A stretch of 55,966 nucleotides of DNA from Marinisporobacter balticus (GTDB taxonomy: Bacteria; Bacillota; Clostridia; Peptostreptococcales; Thermotaleaceae). This document shows positions 23,841 through 32,495 of the stretch, piece by piece. The translations under genes and the position numbers were made by a program. The stretch's first letter is position 1, and the number at the start of each line of letters is the position of its first letter. The stretch lies in assembly GCF_004345705.1 (NCBI RefSeq), contig NZ_SLWV01000025.1:1-55966 (forward strand). The letters are read 5' to 3'. The notes under the pieces are model-generated. The model worked only from the letters and a program-made list of their open reading frames with translations, was not told where the DNA came from and did not search any database.

Positions 23841-24371
23841 ATGAAATTACTACCAAATTGTATATCGTTTAGTAGAATAATTTTTTCTCTGCTTTTAATT
23901 TATACCAAGCCATTAAGCTTAGCCTTTTACTTAATATATATAATTTGTGGATTAAGTGATATTATAGATGGATTTATCGCCAGAAAGACAGGTACAACAA
24001 GTAGTTTTGGTGCAAAGCTTGATTCAATAGCTGACATGATAATGGCAGGTATATTATTATTTTTAATTTATCCGATTACAAATTTTACAAATAAAATTGT
24101 CATTTGGATTATTTTAATTGCCATTATTAGATTAACATCCATGTTTATAGCCATGAAAAAATATAAAACTTTTGCAAGTATTCACACTTACGGAAATAAA
24201 ATTACTGGTATAGTTTTGTTCCTTTTTCCTATATTGCTTCCATATATTAATACAACTATGTTAATGTATATAATTTGTGTTGTAGCAAGTATATCAGCAA
24301 TCGAAGAATTGATTATTCAGCTCACATCAAGTCAACTTGAATTAAATAAACAAAGTATATTGGTAAAATGA
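23841..24371 (+). CDS. CDP-alcohol phosphatidyltransferase family membrane enzyme
   Basis: The 176-residue protein has about five membrane helices. The catalytic motif is complete: D-G-x2-A-R-x8-G-x3-D-x3-D appears as DIIDGFIARKTGTTSSFGAK followed by LDSIAD, from about residue 40. The enzyme joins a CDP-diacylglycerol (or other CDP-alcohol) to a second alcohol, making phosphatidylglycerophosphate-type lipids. It is shorter than in typical PgsA neighbours and stands alone, so the accepted alcohol is unknown. AGGAGAAG precedes the ATG. No neighbouring lipid genes are present. Confidence 0.85.
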   Translation: MKLLPNCISFSRIIFSLLLIYTKPLSLAFYLIYIICGLSDIIDGFIARKTGTTSSFGAKLDSIADMIMAGILLFLIYPITNFTNKIVIWIILIAIIRLTSMFIAMKKYKTFASIHTYGNKITGIVLFLFPILLPYINTTMLMYIICVVASISAIEELIIQLTSSQLELNKQSILVK

Positions 24372-24540
24372 GTATAATTTACAATTTAAGTCATTCACAT
24401 TATTCTTATATTATGAATCAAAATCTATCTTTCTCATTTTTAAAGGATCGGCTTAAAATATATGCTAGCGTAATATTTGTATTATTTGATTACATTCTAA
24501 TTGTCACAAAGAATTTCAGAAACGTCTTTAAAAAGTATTT

Positions 24541-24594
24541 AAAACGAACACCGATATATTCAAAATTCTTTCCGAATATATCTATGTTCGTTTT
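24541..24594. terminator. Long two-part hairpin
   Basis: AAAACGAACA (24541) pairs with TGTTCGTTTT (to 24594), and inside it GATATATTC pairs with GAATATATC. The structure has 19 pairs with two interruptions and lies 170 bases past the phosphatidyltransferase. Short frames across this segment are not credible genes. Confidence 0.5.
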
Positions 24595-24696
24595 GAAATA
24601 TCTGTCTTAACGTGGTAAATTTACGCTTTTGGGTTACAAATGACGATCGACGTGAAGTAAAAGAATTGGCACCTAAAACGTTCTCACTATATGTAT

Positions 24697-24728
24697 AAAA
24701 ATACCACCATGTTTTGGTGGTATTTTTT
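24697..24728. terminator. Bidirectional terminator
   Basis: ATACCACCA pairs with TGGTGGTAT, flanked by A5 and T7 runs. It serves the converging phosphatidyltransferase and FlxA-like genes. Confidence 0.8.
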
Positions 24729-24787
24729 TACCCGCAATTAACCAATTCAGGCAAGAAAATTTATAACATCTGCAAGTGCAAATTCCT

Positions 24788-25486
24788 TTATTTCACGTCT
24801 CCCATCATTTGCAACTTCTTCTTTTCCTTTTGTTCTTTATCGCTATTTTTTTCTTTCTCTTCTACTGTTTTTGTATTTTCTTTCTCTTCTACTGTTTTGA
24901 TATTTTGTTTTTGTTCTTTTTTTATTTCTTTATTTATATCTTCTAATTGTCCTGACATTCTTTTTTCAATATTCACAAGTTTATCATTAAGTTTGGGTAA
25001 TCTATCTGCTTGATATTTGGAGGGACTTTTGCTACTGTTTGCTTCTCTTTGTGCTACATTAATTTCTCCCTTGAGATGTGTTCTTAGTTTACTTAAGTTT
25101 TGATACTGTGAATAATCATTGCTTACCTTTAGTAATCCATCCATGCTTGGTGTATAGATCACACCTTTTTCTTCCATTCTTTCCCTTTCGAGCTTTTCTT
25201 GTTCACTTTCCTTTTTTTGATTTGCTTCATTTTCTTTGGGTTCAACTTTATTTTCCATTTTTTCAAGTTGGACCTGTTTTATCTGTGTATCAATTTGTTT
25301 TATTTGATTTTGCAGCTCCTTTATTTGAGCATTTTTTGTTTCTATATCTTTATCACTATTCTTGATGGTTTCCATTCTTTGCTGAATTTGTTGCTTTTGC
25401 TTTTCTAACCCCTGTATCTGTTTATCTGTACTATTATTAGCAGGGGGCTGATACGTTTGTGTAGAAGTAGCAGATGAAATATTCAT
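24788..25486 (-). CDS. FlxA-like coiled-coil protein
   Basis: A 232-residue hydrophilic protein with no signal peptide. It opens MNISSATSTQTYQPPANNST, then a long coiled coil (about residues 22-75, IQGLEKQKQQIQQRMETI and onward) typical of the FlxA family, proteins found with flagellar or export genes in Firmicutes and enterobacteria. The middle has a conserved-looking segment (KGVIYTPSMDGLLKVSNDYS). The tail has a tandem duplication (KTVEEKEN / KTVEEKEK). Ribosome binding site AAAGGAG precedes the ATG. Function in the family is poorly known; no flagellar genes are near, but two chemoreceptors are on the replicon. Confidence 0.7.
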   Translation of the reverse strand: MNISSATSTQTYQPPANNSTDKQIQGLEKQKQQIQQRMETIKNSDKDIETKNAQIKELQNQIKQIDTQIKQVQLEKMENKVEPKENEANQKKESEQEKLERERMEEKGVIYTPSMDGLLKVSNDYSQYQNLSKLRTHLKGEINVAQREANSSKSPSKYQADRLPKLNDKLVNIEKRMSGQLEDINKEIKKEQKQNIKTVEEKENTKTVEEKEKNSDKEQKEKKKLQMMGDVK

Positions 25487-25739
25487 ATTTTATTCTCCTT
25501 TCTATGGGTACGGAAATGATTCGCGTAAAAATAACCTCCGCAGTGTAAGTTAAAGCACCTACAGGAACTTTAAATGATTCACTCTTTAATATATGAAATA
25601 TCCAACTCTATTTTAACATTATTGGTTAAATATTACTATATTGTATATTTTTATTTGAATTCTAATGACTCCTCAAATATATGTTCAGCCATAGTCAAGC
25701 TCCTAGTGTGTAATGATTTAGAAGCTTCTTACGCTTTTT

Positions 25740-25780
25740 AAAAGCAACCCCTTCATACCAAAGGTAACTTAAATATGGTC
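25740..25780 (+). repeat. Orphan iterons of a dead replicon
   Basis: AAAGGTAACTTAAATATGGTC at 25760-25780 is identical to an iteron of the array at 45672-45820, and TAAAAGCAAC just before it is a cut second copy. They are fused directly to a rep fragment. Confidence 0.7.
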
Positions 25781-25918
25781 ATAATTTTAGTTTTTGCATC
25801 GTTAGTAGCGCAGGAAGATGAAGATTTTAAAAGATATCGATTAGCAGTAAAGGATCTCATAGAAAAATTAGATATGTATCCTAAAGATGCATATAGAGAA
25901 TTAAAAAAATTAACTTGA
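25775..25918 (+). pseudogene. Plasmid initiator (Rep_3) fragment
   Basis: The 47 codons read ILVFASLVAQEDEDFKRYRL, then AVKDLIEKLDMYPKDAYREL. They align with the intact initiator around its residues 30-80 (LICASLIKKEDEDFKTYQL...IAYRELQKLT). The ATG derives from an iteron, showing a deletion that joined iteron to coding sequence. The DNA after the stop (about 25919-25975) also resembles the DNA downstream of the intact rep (about 47225-47280). A related replicon was once here. Confidence 0.75.
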
Positions 25919-26092
25919 AATATGAAGAATCATAGTTACTTTTGTCATATAAAAAATAAAGGGAAAATTGTTAAAAAAAGAGAATTAAAAAGTAAGCACG
26001 ATTCTAAAGATGTTTATTTTTTAAAAAATAGATTTTCTTTTTAAATTTTCTACGATACGTTATACGATCAAATAAAGGGTGGAGGCGTTAAT

Positions 26093-26317
26093 ATGCAGAT
26101 GTGTCGTGTCGCCGAGATCATAGGCAAGGAAAATACCCAAAAGTTGATTCTTGAATTTGGAGGAACGATTCTGTACATTCCAAAAGAAGGGTTTAAATCT
26201 GAAAGAGATCAAAAAATCATTGCTGAATATGATGGATACAATGCCAAAAAATTGGCTAAAAAGTATGCACTGTGTGAAAAACAAATAAAAAACATTGTAG
26301 AAAGGAGTAAGAAGTGA
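26093..26317 (+). CDS. Mor-family transcription regulator
   Basis: A 74-residue protein matching the Mor/C activator family of phage Mu: GGTILYIPKEGFKSERDQ is the dimerisation strand, and YDGYNAKKLAKKYALCEKQI is the helix-turn-helix. Ribosome binding site GGTGGAGG lies seven bases before the ATG. Standalone Mor-like proteins are frequent in mobile regions of Clostridia. It faces the end of the type I restriction operon (32 bases away) and could be a regulator for it or for element genes; there is no direct evidence. Confidence 0.8.
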   Translation: MQMCRVAEIIGKENTQKLILEFGGTILYIPKEGFKSERDQKIIAEYDGYNAKKLAKKYALCEKQIKNIVERSKK

Positions 26318-26348
26318 AGAAAACAAGAAAGCGGGACGAAGCTATCCT

Positions 26349-27056
26349 TCACAGATCCATCTTAATCCCGTAGTTTTTAAGCCATTCACGGCGTTTTTCA
26401 TAATCTGGCATAATACGTTCTACTAAGCTCCAAAACGCTTTAGAATGGTCCATATAAACCATATGACAAAGCTCGTGCACGACAATGTAATCAAATACCC
26501 AAGTAGGCGCCATCGTACACCGCCAATTGAAGTACAATTCACGTTTCGCAGTACAACTCGCCCAGCGTTTCTTTTGTTCCTTCACATTTACTGCTGTTGG
26601 GGTTTGATCAAAGAACTTGAGATAATAATCCATTCGATCCATTACCTTCTCAAGCGTTTTTTGTCTATACCACTGTTCCATAGATTTCTTTAACTTGTCT
26701 CGATCTCTTGTGGGTGTATGGATATAGAATTTACCCTGATATAGTTTGGTTACAGGTTGCTTAACCCATGGATCATCCACAATCTGTAACGAATAATTCC
26801 GCCCCAGGTACATAAAGGATTCACCATTTATATATTCCTTTTCCAATCGTCTATATTCAATTTCATGCATCTCAAATAACTTCTGAACAATCCATTTTGC
26901 CTTACCCCCTACAAGTTCTAAAACAACTGCATCCGCTGTACCATAAGGTGCAACAACAGTTATCCTATCAGGGGGTTCAACACCGATTTCAACTGTTTTT
27001 CTCCTACGATATTGCACATCAAATGCAATCGTTTGTGTACCAAATTCAAATTTCAT
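26349..27056 (-). CDS. YgjP/SprT-like M48-type zinc metallopeptidase
   Basis: Start is taken at ATG 27056 (MKFEFGTQTIAFDVQYRRRK), supported by GGGGGGATCAGG; a longer version overlapping hsdR has no binding site. The 235-residue protein has the zinc motif HELCHM (in YIVVHELCHMVYMDHSKAFW) with the third ligand Glu downstream. The N-terminal beta part (RRRKTVEIGV, DRITVVAPYG) is typical of the YgjP group. It is the last gene of the type I restriction operon, overlapping or abutting hsdR. These peptidases recur next to type I systems; whether they trim HsdR or partner proteins is unknown. Confidence 0.85.
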   Translation of the reverse strand: MKFEFGTQTIAFDVQYRRRKTVEIGVEPPDRITVVAPYGTADAVVLELVGGKAKWIVQKLFEMHEIEYRRLEKEYINGESFMYLGRNYSLQIVDDPWVKQPVTKLYQGKFYIHTPTRDRDKLKKSMEQWYRQKTLEKVMDRMDYYLKFFDQTPTAVNVKEQKKRWASCTAKRELYFNWRCTMAPTWVFDYIVVHELCHMVYMDHSKAFWSLVERIMPDYEKRREWLKNYGIKMDL

Positions 27057-27111
27057 CCTGATCCCCCCAACCGCATCAAGTAGAAGTTTATGCATTTTTT
27101 TAAAAAATTTC

Positions 27112-30100
27112 TTAGTCATGATCTGTTGCATAATGACGTTTTGCCAGTTCAAGTAGTGGATTTATTAATTGCTTTAACTTATTATACCCCACGTGAAAAT
27201 ATTTCTTGCTTAAGATTTTAAAAATAGCGCGTTCAACTTCATCAGCTTTTGCTTTATTTGTTGCAAATCCATCTAATCGATTCGCTTTAATCGTGTGCAC
27301 AATATCATTTGTCATTTCTTTGTAAAGTGCTATATCTGCATCGGTTGTATAAGATACAGTATTTTCTGCAACTTGGTTTTCTGCTGGTTCTTCTTCGTTT
27401 AAAACTTCTTTGATCTTGAGATAGAAAGCATACTCTTTGTTTGACGTAAATCCAAGCTTCCCGGCTTCATCCTCCTCACTAAGTTCTATTTCATTGTCAA
27501 TAAATTCTTTTAACCGTGCACGGCGTTCTTCCCAACTTAATTGGGTCTCATCAAGTAATTTCTGCAATTTTTCAAGGAGTGATGTAAAATGAACCGGGTT
27601 ATCCTCCATCTTCACACTAATAATATGTTTAATGGCATGTTCCATACTAGAAGCGATTGCCTCATCAGATTTTAATGTATCCATGGTTTCTTGAAAATCA
27701 TCACTAAGCAAAGAAATAGGTCTAATCCACTGCACTACCCCTTTAGCTTGTAAATGTTCCGATATGATTTCTCTCGCCTTTTGTCCACAATCAGCAATAT
27801 CTAGTGCCTTTTCAGGTTCAAATCTAGCCTTAGCCCCAGCCCGTACATAAGCCATCCACTTTAGATCATTCAAATCATCCTTGCTAACATGATTCGGCAT
27901 CAATGCTTCTAAACTTGTAGCATAACGCTTATAGGCCATTTCAAATTCTGCTCTTTTATTTTCAGGTTCAATGACGCGCATAACTGCATCAAGATCTCTA
28001 CGGTCAACCCCCATAAACATTCTAAGAACTGCTTCTTTATAATCCTGCATCTTTTTATATAGTGCATCAAGGCTTTCCATTTGCCCATCAATATCCGACT
28101 TGTCAAAAACCTTGAGGGCTTCTTCTAAGTGATGCATAATGCCATAGTAATCTACTATAAATCCATATTTTTTAGGGGCTGAATTTTTTTCTTGGATATA
28201 CGTTCTATTGGTTCGGGCGATCGCTTGTAAGAGTGTATGTTCTTTAAGCGGGCGATCTAAATACATCACCTGTTCAATCGGTGCATCAAACCCTGTAAGC
28301 AACATATCTTTTACGATTAAAAAGCAAAGTCTATCTTTTTCAATCGGTTTTTTGAATCGATCGATCATTGCATCTTGTTCGGGCTTAGTTGTTTTGTGAA
28401 TTTTAAGCTCTGGCACTTCATTATTGTCACAACTATAGATGACTTTGGCTTCTAGGGGTTCTTCGAAGAATTCTGTCATATGTTTATTCAGCGCTTTATA
28501 GTATTTCGCACAGGCACGCCTGCTCACACAAACAATCTGTGCTTTAAAACCATTGGGATAAATATTTTCCTTATAATGCATCAATAGATCACGCGCGATC
28601 TCATCAATGCGTTCATCTGCTTCAGCAATGGCTTGTTTGTTTGCATACTTCGCTTTAATGGCTTCACGTTCTTCTTCTGTATATGTTGAGAACCCTTCTT
28701 TAAATATCTCTTCTAAAGTATCTACCTTAACTTGAAGTTCTGGTTTTCGTCCTTCATAGACGATGCCAACCGTAGCACCATCTTCAACGGCTTCAGATAA
28801 TGTATATTGATCAATCTTTTTGCCAAAGGTTCTATACGTATCTTTATCATCTTTTTCAATCGGTGTACCCGTAAATCCAATGAATGCAGCACTTGGAAGG
28901 GACATACGCATATTCATTGCAAGGGATGAATATTGGGAACGATGCGCTTCATCCGTCATGACGATGATATTGGATTTATTAGACAGTACTTCAACTTCTT
29001 CTTCAAAAAATAGACTTTGGTTGATCACATCATCTTCAAAGATGACTTGGTCAGCGTTTTTGCTTTGGAATTTATGAATCGTGGTCATGATAATCTTTGG
29101 TTGTGCTTTTGATAAAAGATCTTTCATAGCTTTCACACTCTTTACCCGTACCAAAAGCTTGTCTTCATCTTTTTGTCCTAATGTCAGTTCTGGAAATACC
29201 CTGCAAAATGTATCATAGATCTGTTTATCAAGGTCAACCCGATCGGTGATCACCACAATGGTTGAATCTTTAAGGGATGGTGTTCTTCGAATCAGTCTTG
29301 CAAGCATGACCATAGAGAGTGATTTACCACTTCCTTGCGTCGCCCAAATAACCCCGCCACGATCTAATGGGGTCTTTCCTGAATCAATTCGATCTAATGC
29401 CTTATTTACAGCTCTAAACTGCTGATACCTAGCAACCTTCTTGATTTTATTGCCACTTTCTTCTTCAAACAAGATAAAGTGCTGCATGATCTTTAGGAGA
29501 TTTTCTTTTTCAAGGATGCCTTGTATGAATATATTTTGACCATTGTTTGCAACGTCTTCTATATCCTTTTTCTTATAGGGGTAAGGGTCTTTCCATTCTA
29601 AGTAGTGATTATATTTAGAACTGATGGTGCCTACATACCCATGGTATTTATTAAAGATTCCTGTAATGAAGTTGGTATGAAATAGTTGATCAATCCCTTC
29701 ATCCATCTGCGCGCCACGCAAGTTCATATACCTTCGTAGTTGTTCATATCCATCTTTTTTACCTAGTCTTACCTTCGATTCTTTTTCTTTAAAGGGTGAC
29801 TTGCACTCGATCACCACAACAGGAATCCCGTTGATGTAGATGATTAGATCTGGGATACAGTTCTCATTCACCCCTTTGATCTTTAGCTGAGATACAACAT
29901 GAAATGTATTGTTTGAAACATTTTCAAAATCTATGAATTTTACGGTGTTGTATTGTTTCTTTCCAGAACCATCGATGTCTTGTTCTAATGATAATCCTAA
30001 GTTCACGATCAAGTGATATAGTTTTTCATTGATTACGTGTAGTGATGTGCCGAGCTGTTCACCGTGTGATACGGTATAGATGGCTTTAGTTAAATTAGAA

Positions 30101-30294
30101 TGATTCATCCATGGATTTAGTTTTTTTAACCCTGATTCAAGGTGCTTTACCAATATAACCCCACGACTACTTTCACGTTCTCCAGTTTCAGCAGTAAGTT
30201 TTGTGCCATCCAAATAAGTGTATCCAAGCTTATTTACTAAGTAATCAATGGCTGGTCTTTCGGCTAAAGTATACTCATTTCCTAGATAAGACAT
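27112..30294 (-). CDS. hsdR: Type I restriction enzyme R subunit
   Basis: A full-length 1060-residue translocase-nuclease. The N-terminal nuclease shows PDLIIYINGIPVVVIECK (about 143-160, the D-ExK active site). The helicase part has Walker A WATQGSGKSLSM (about 312), motif II DEAHRSQ (about 448), motif III FTGTPIEK and motif VI ARTNRTY near 700. The coiled helical C terminus docks on HsdM. GGGGGAT precedes the ATG. It needs HsdM and HsdS, encoded upstream in the same operon, to cut unmodified DNA after ATP-driven translocation. It is separated from them by the DUF3990 pair, an unusual order. Confidence 0.96.
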   Translation of the reverse strand: MSYLGNEYTLAERPAIDYLVNKLGYTYLDGTKLTAETGERESSRGVILVKHLESGLKKLNPWMNHSNLTKAIYTVSHGEQLGTSLHVINEKLYHLIVNLGLSLEQDIDGSGKKQYNTVKFIDFENVSNNTFHVVSQLKIKGVNENCIPDLIIYINGIPVVVIECKSPFKEKESKVRLGKKDGYEQLRRYMNLRGAQMDEGIDQLFHTNFITGIFNKYHGYVGTISSKYNHYLEWKDPYPYKKKDIEDVANNGQNIFIQGILEKENLLKIMQHFILFEEESGNKIKKVARYQQFRAVNKALDRIDSGKTPLDRGGVIWATQGSGKSLSMVMLARLIRRTPSLKDSTIVVITDRVDLDKQIYDTFCRVFPELTLGQKDEDKLLVRVKSVKAMKDLLSKAQPKIIMTTIHKFQSKNADQVIFEDDVINQSLFFEEEVEVLSNKSNIIVMTDEAHRSQYSSLAMNMRMSLPSAAFIGFTGTPIEKDDKDTYRTFGKKIDQYTLSEAVEDGATVGIVYEGRKPELQVKVDTLEEIFKEGFSTYTEEEREAIKAKYANKQAIAEADERIDEIARDLLMHYKENIYPNGFKAQIVCVSRRACAKYYKALNKHMTEFFEEPLEAKVIYSCDNNEVPELKIHKTTKPEQDAMIDRFKKPIEKDRLCFLIVKDMLLTGFDAPIEQVMYLDRPLKEHTLLQAIARTNRTYIQEKNSAPKKYGFIVDYYGIMHHLEEALKVFDKSDIDGQMESLDALYKKMQDYKEAVLRMFMGVDRRDLDAVMRVIEPENKRAEFEMAYKRYATSLEALMPNHVSKDDLNDLKWMAYVRAGAKARFEPEKALDIADCGQKAREIISEHLQAKGVVQWIRPISLLSDDFQETMDTLKSDEAIASSMEHAIKHIISVKMEDNPVHFTSLLEKLQKLLDETQLSWEERRARLKEFIDNEIELSEEDEAGKLGFTSNKEYAFYLKIKEVLNEEEPAENQVAENTVSYTTDADIALYKEMTNDIVHTIKANRLDGFATNKAKADEVERAIFKILSKKYFHVGYNKLKQLINPLLELAKRHYATDHD

Positions 30295-30333
30295 GGTGTT
30301 ATCCCCCTAATTATCATTTGAATGTGATTAATA

Positions 30334-30789
30334 TTAATAATCTAAAATTTCCCCTTTTAAATAACATTCCGTTAAATATCCCAAAACACTATAATATAAT
30401 GATGAATTAAAGTTTGTAATCTCGTATACTAACCATGAACTTAATACTTCTATGGTTTTACTGATTAAATCTTCTTCATCTTTTAGTAAAGATAATATTA
30501 ATCTACTATATAATTTCCCTATGGATAATGCTCTTGGTGGTTTTTCTTTGCAATATACAGAAAGATCATAATCACCGTCTGTAATCTTACATTTTTCAAT
30601 AAATTCATCGCAAACGGCATCGATTGCTTCACAATGCATAACCTCTGCATTTTTATATATAAATTCAATATTTTCTCTTCCTAAAAAATCAACAATTGTC
30701 TTTCTTCTATTTTTAGTCTGTCTACCTAACATTTCAACTACATAGCACAGATAATATAGATTATCTTTCTGGGTATTATTTAGTTGCAT
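30334..30789 (-). CDS. Conserved partner of the DUF3990 protein, probable antitoxin
   Basis: Start ATG 30789 follows AGGAG by nine bases. The 151-residue helical protein contains LYYLCYVVEMLGRQTKNRRK, then IEFIYKNAEVMHCEAIDAV and PPRALSIGKLYSRLI. I recall this arrangement from proteins repeatedly encoded beside DUF3990 genes in Firmicutes, but I cannot cite a characterised member. It overlaps the end of the DUF3990 gene by 14 bases, so the two are translationally coupled. An antitoxin or immunity function is inferred from context. hsdR follows 39 bases later. Confidence 0.6.
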   Translation of the reverse strand: MQLNNTQKDNLYYLCYVVEMLGRQTKNRRKTIVDFLGRENIEFIYKNAEVMHCEAIDAVCDEFIEKCKITDGDYDLSVYCKEKPPRALSIGKLYSRLILSLLKDEEDLISKTIEVLSSWLVYEITNFNSSLYYSVLGYLTECYLKGEILDY

Positions 30790-31267
30790 TATTATCAACT
30801 CCTGTAATAAATTCAGAATCTACATATGTTAAGCATTGCAACGCTCTTGGTGTATGGAAACTTATTTGGTGTGTTGGGTGTCTAAATTTTACTAATTCCC
30901 AAAAAGCCGCTCTACTGATTGTCCCCTCTAAAAAATCCGATACCCAATCCCAAACGACGTCATCTGCCATAGCACCTTCAACGATATCGTAACCATGTTG
31001 ATTGCCACTTCGACAACGCGCTATAAAATCTAACCATGCATCCGTCATCTCTTCAAATTTTAATATCTTCAAATCAGTATTTTCAACATAGTTATACTTA
31101 TTTATTACACCTCTTTGATTACTTCTTCTTATTGCCCATTTAACTGCCTGTTTTCTAATGTCTGTGCAATAAAAACCCCAACCAAAATCTTTATGAAATT
31201 TCGTAGCCCTCACAATAGGCTCTGTTACTATATCTGAACTTCCGTGATATAAAATTTTACTAGGCAC
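30776..31267 (-). CDS. DUF3990 protein, predicted ADP-ribosyltransferase-like toxin
   Basis: Start GTG 31267 with GGAGGG seven bases upstream. The 163-residue protein opens with KILYHGSSDIVTEPIVRAT, then KDFGWGFYCTD, the H-G and F-Y-T signature of ADP-ribosyltransferase folds. It continues WLDFIARCRSGNQHGYDIVE and GAMADDVVWDWVSDF, hallmarks of DUF3990. Members have been proposed to be toxins using NAD. It lies between hsdS (19-base gap) and a partner gene that overlaps it. Whether it acts as a toxin, modifies DNA, RNA or protein, or is released when restriction fails is unknown. The assignment to the fold is from family knowledge, not alignment. Confidence 0.65.
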   Translation of the reverse strand: MPSKILYHGSSDIVTEPIVRATKFHKDFGWGFYCTDIRKQAVKWAIRRSNQRGVINKYNYVENTDLKILKFEEMTDAWLDFIARCRSGNQHGYDIVEGAMADDVVWDWVSDFLEGTISRAAFWELVKFRHPTHQISFHTPRALQCLTYVDSEFITGVDNNATK

Positions 31268-31286
31268 ATGTTTCCCTCCTTATTCA

Positions 31287-32492
31287 TTAGATTTTCACTC
31301 TTGTTTTTCCTGTTAGGAGTTGTTGCATTAGGGCTTTTTTGAGTTGTGTAAGGTCTTCTTTTTCTTTTTCGTATATTTCAATTCTATTATCTACAGATGA
31401 TAAGATGGATGCAATTTTAGATTGTTCATTAATTTGCGGAACTGGTATCATAAGTGTCTTAACATCATTACTATTAATCGCAGTAAAGGTACTCCCTTGT
31501 GCTAATTTACTCCAATTATCTTCAAAATTAATTAAATATTGGTATATAAATTCACCACTATTACTAGCATTAACTCTGATTGCACAAACACCACGACCTA
31601 TACATGCATTATGATTACATTTACTTATTGCACCAACTGGAGCTCTTACAGTCATAATAATATCGCCAACATCACAAAGTTTAGTAATTTGAGATGTAAA
31701 TACTCTTGGAACAGTTTTTCTGTGTTTACAATCAGCATTTCCTTGAATTAATGGTAATCCAATACCTTCTTCATTATAGCTTTCAGATTTTGGTGATTGT
31801 CCCATAATAATTTTTGAAGCATTATCCAACTGCTTCACTTCCCACGCCACAGGAATCCGACCAACCTCACTATCCTTAAATTCTGTATGTCCAATTCCCT
31901 CAGTCAAAAGCTTTTGCATCAACCCTTTTTTTAGTTCTTTAAGGTCTTCAATCATGCCATCCACTTCATCTATATGCTTATCAACGGATGATAGGATGGT
32001 TGCGATTTTCTTTTGTTCTGGGAGGGGGGGGAATTGCAATTGATATGACTTTAAAAATTCTGTGGATACACGTTTTTGTCCAGCTGATCCTGTCATATTT
32101 GCTTCTCCACGAATTTTAAATGTATTTAAAGAAATAAATTGATATAAATATTCTGATATAAGGTTATTATTTCCTCGTAACACATGAAATTCTGTACTAC
32201 CAAATCCATAGCCATTTTTCAACTTTGTAGCTAAAGCTCTTTTACCATTTTCAAAACACGGTGTAATCTTCGCTAATAAAACATCATTTTCTTTAAAAGA
32301 AGTAAACCCTTTTGAAACTTCATAATATGATTTAACATTTCGATTAAGTATTCTGCCATCGTTAGAAACATCCGCCATTGCTAAAAAAGTGATTTCAGTA
32401 TCTTTATCTAATTTTTCCGACCTTGGATTAATTTCGATTACATTCGCTAGTTTTTCGTAATGCCAATCTTCTATTCTCTCTCTCATCCCCAT
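31287..32492 (-). CDS. hsdS: Type I restriction specificity subunit
   Basis: About 401 residues with the two-part HsdS layout. Target domain 1 covers about 1-150 (FLAMADVSNDGRIL...STEFHVLRG), the central conserved helix about 155-200 (PLPEQKKIATILSSVDKHID), target domain 2 about 210-345 (IPVAWEVKQLDNASKI...AISKCNHNACIGRG), and the distal helix about 350-400 (INEQSKIASILSSVDNRI). The two helices are near repeats, setting the spacing of the split DNA target. Three start codons cluster at 32495-32486 just after the hsdM stop; ATG 32492 is the first ATG. The exact target sequence cannot be read. Confidence 0.93.
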   Translation of the reverse strand: MGMRERIEDWHYEKLANVIEINPRSEKLDKDTEITFLAMADVSNDGRILNRNVKSYYEVSKGFTSFKENDVLLAKITPCFENGKRALATKLKNGYGFGSTEFHVLRGNNNLISEYLYQFISLNTFKIRGEANMTGSAGQKRVSTEFLKSYQLQFPPLPEQKKIATILSSVDKHIDEVDGMIEDLKELKKGLMQKLLTEGIGHTEFKDSEVGRIPVAWEVKQLDNASKIIMGQSPKSESYNEEGIGLPLIQGNADCKHRKTVPRVFTSQITKLCDVGDIIMTVRAPVGAISKCNHNACIGRGVCAIRVNASNSGEFIYQYLINFEDNWSKLAQGSTFTAINSNDVKTLMIPVPQINEQSKIASILSSVDNRIEIYEKEKEDLTQLKKALMQQLLTGKTRVKI

Positions 32493-32495
32493 CAC

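Noticed and set aside
24368..24610. 80-codon frame overlapping the phosphatidyltransferase stop
   Set aside because: Its 3' third is the two-part hairpin at 24541-24594, and the protein has no recognisable features.
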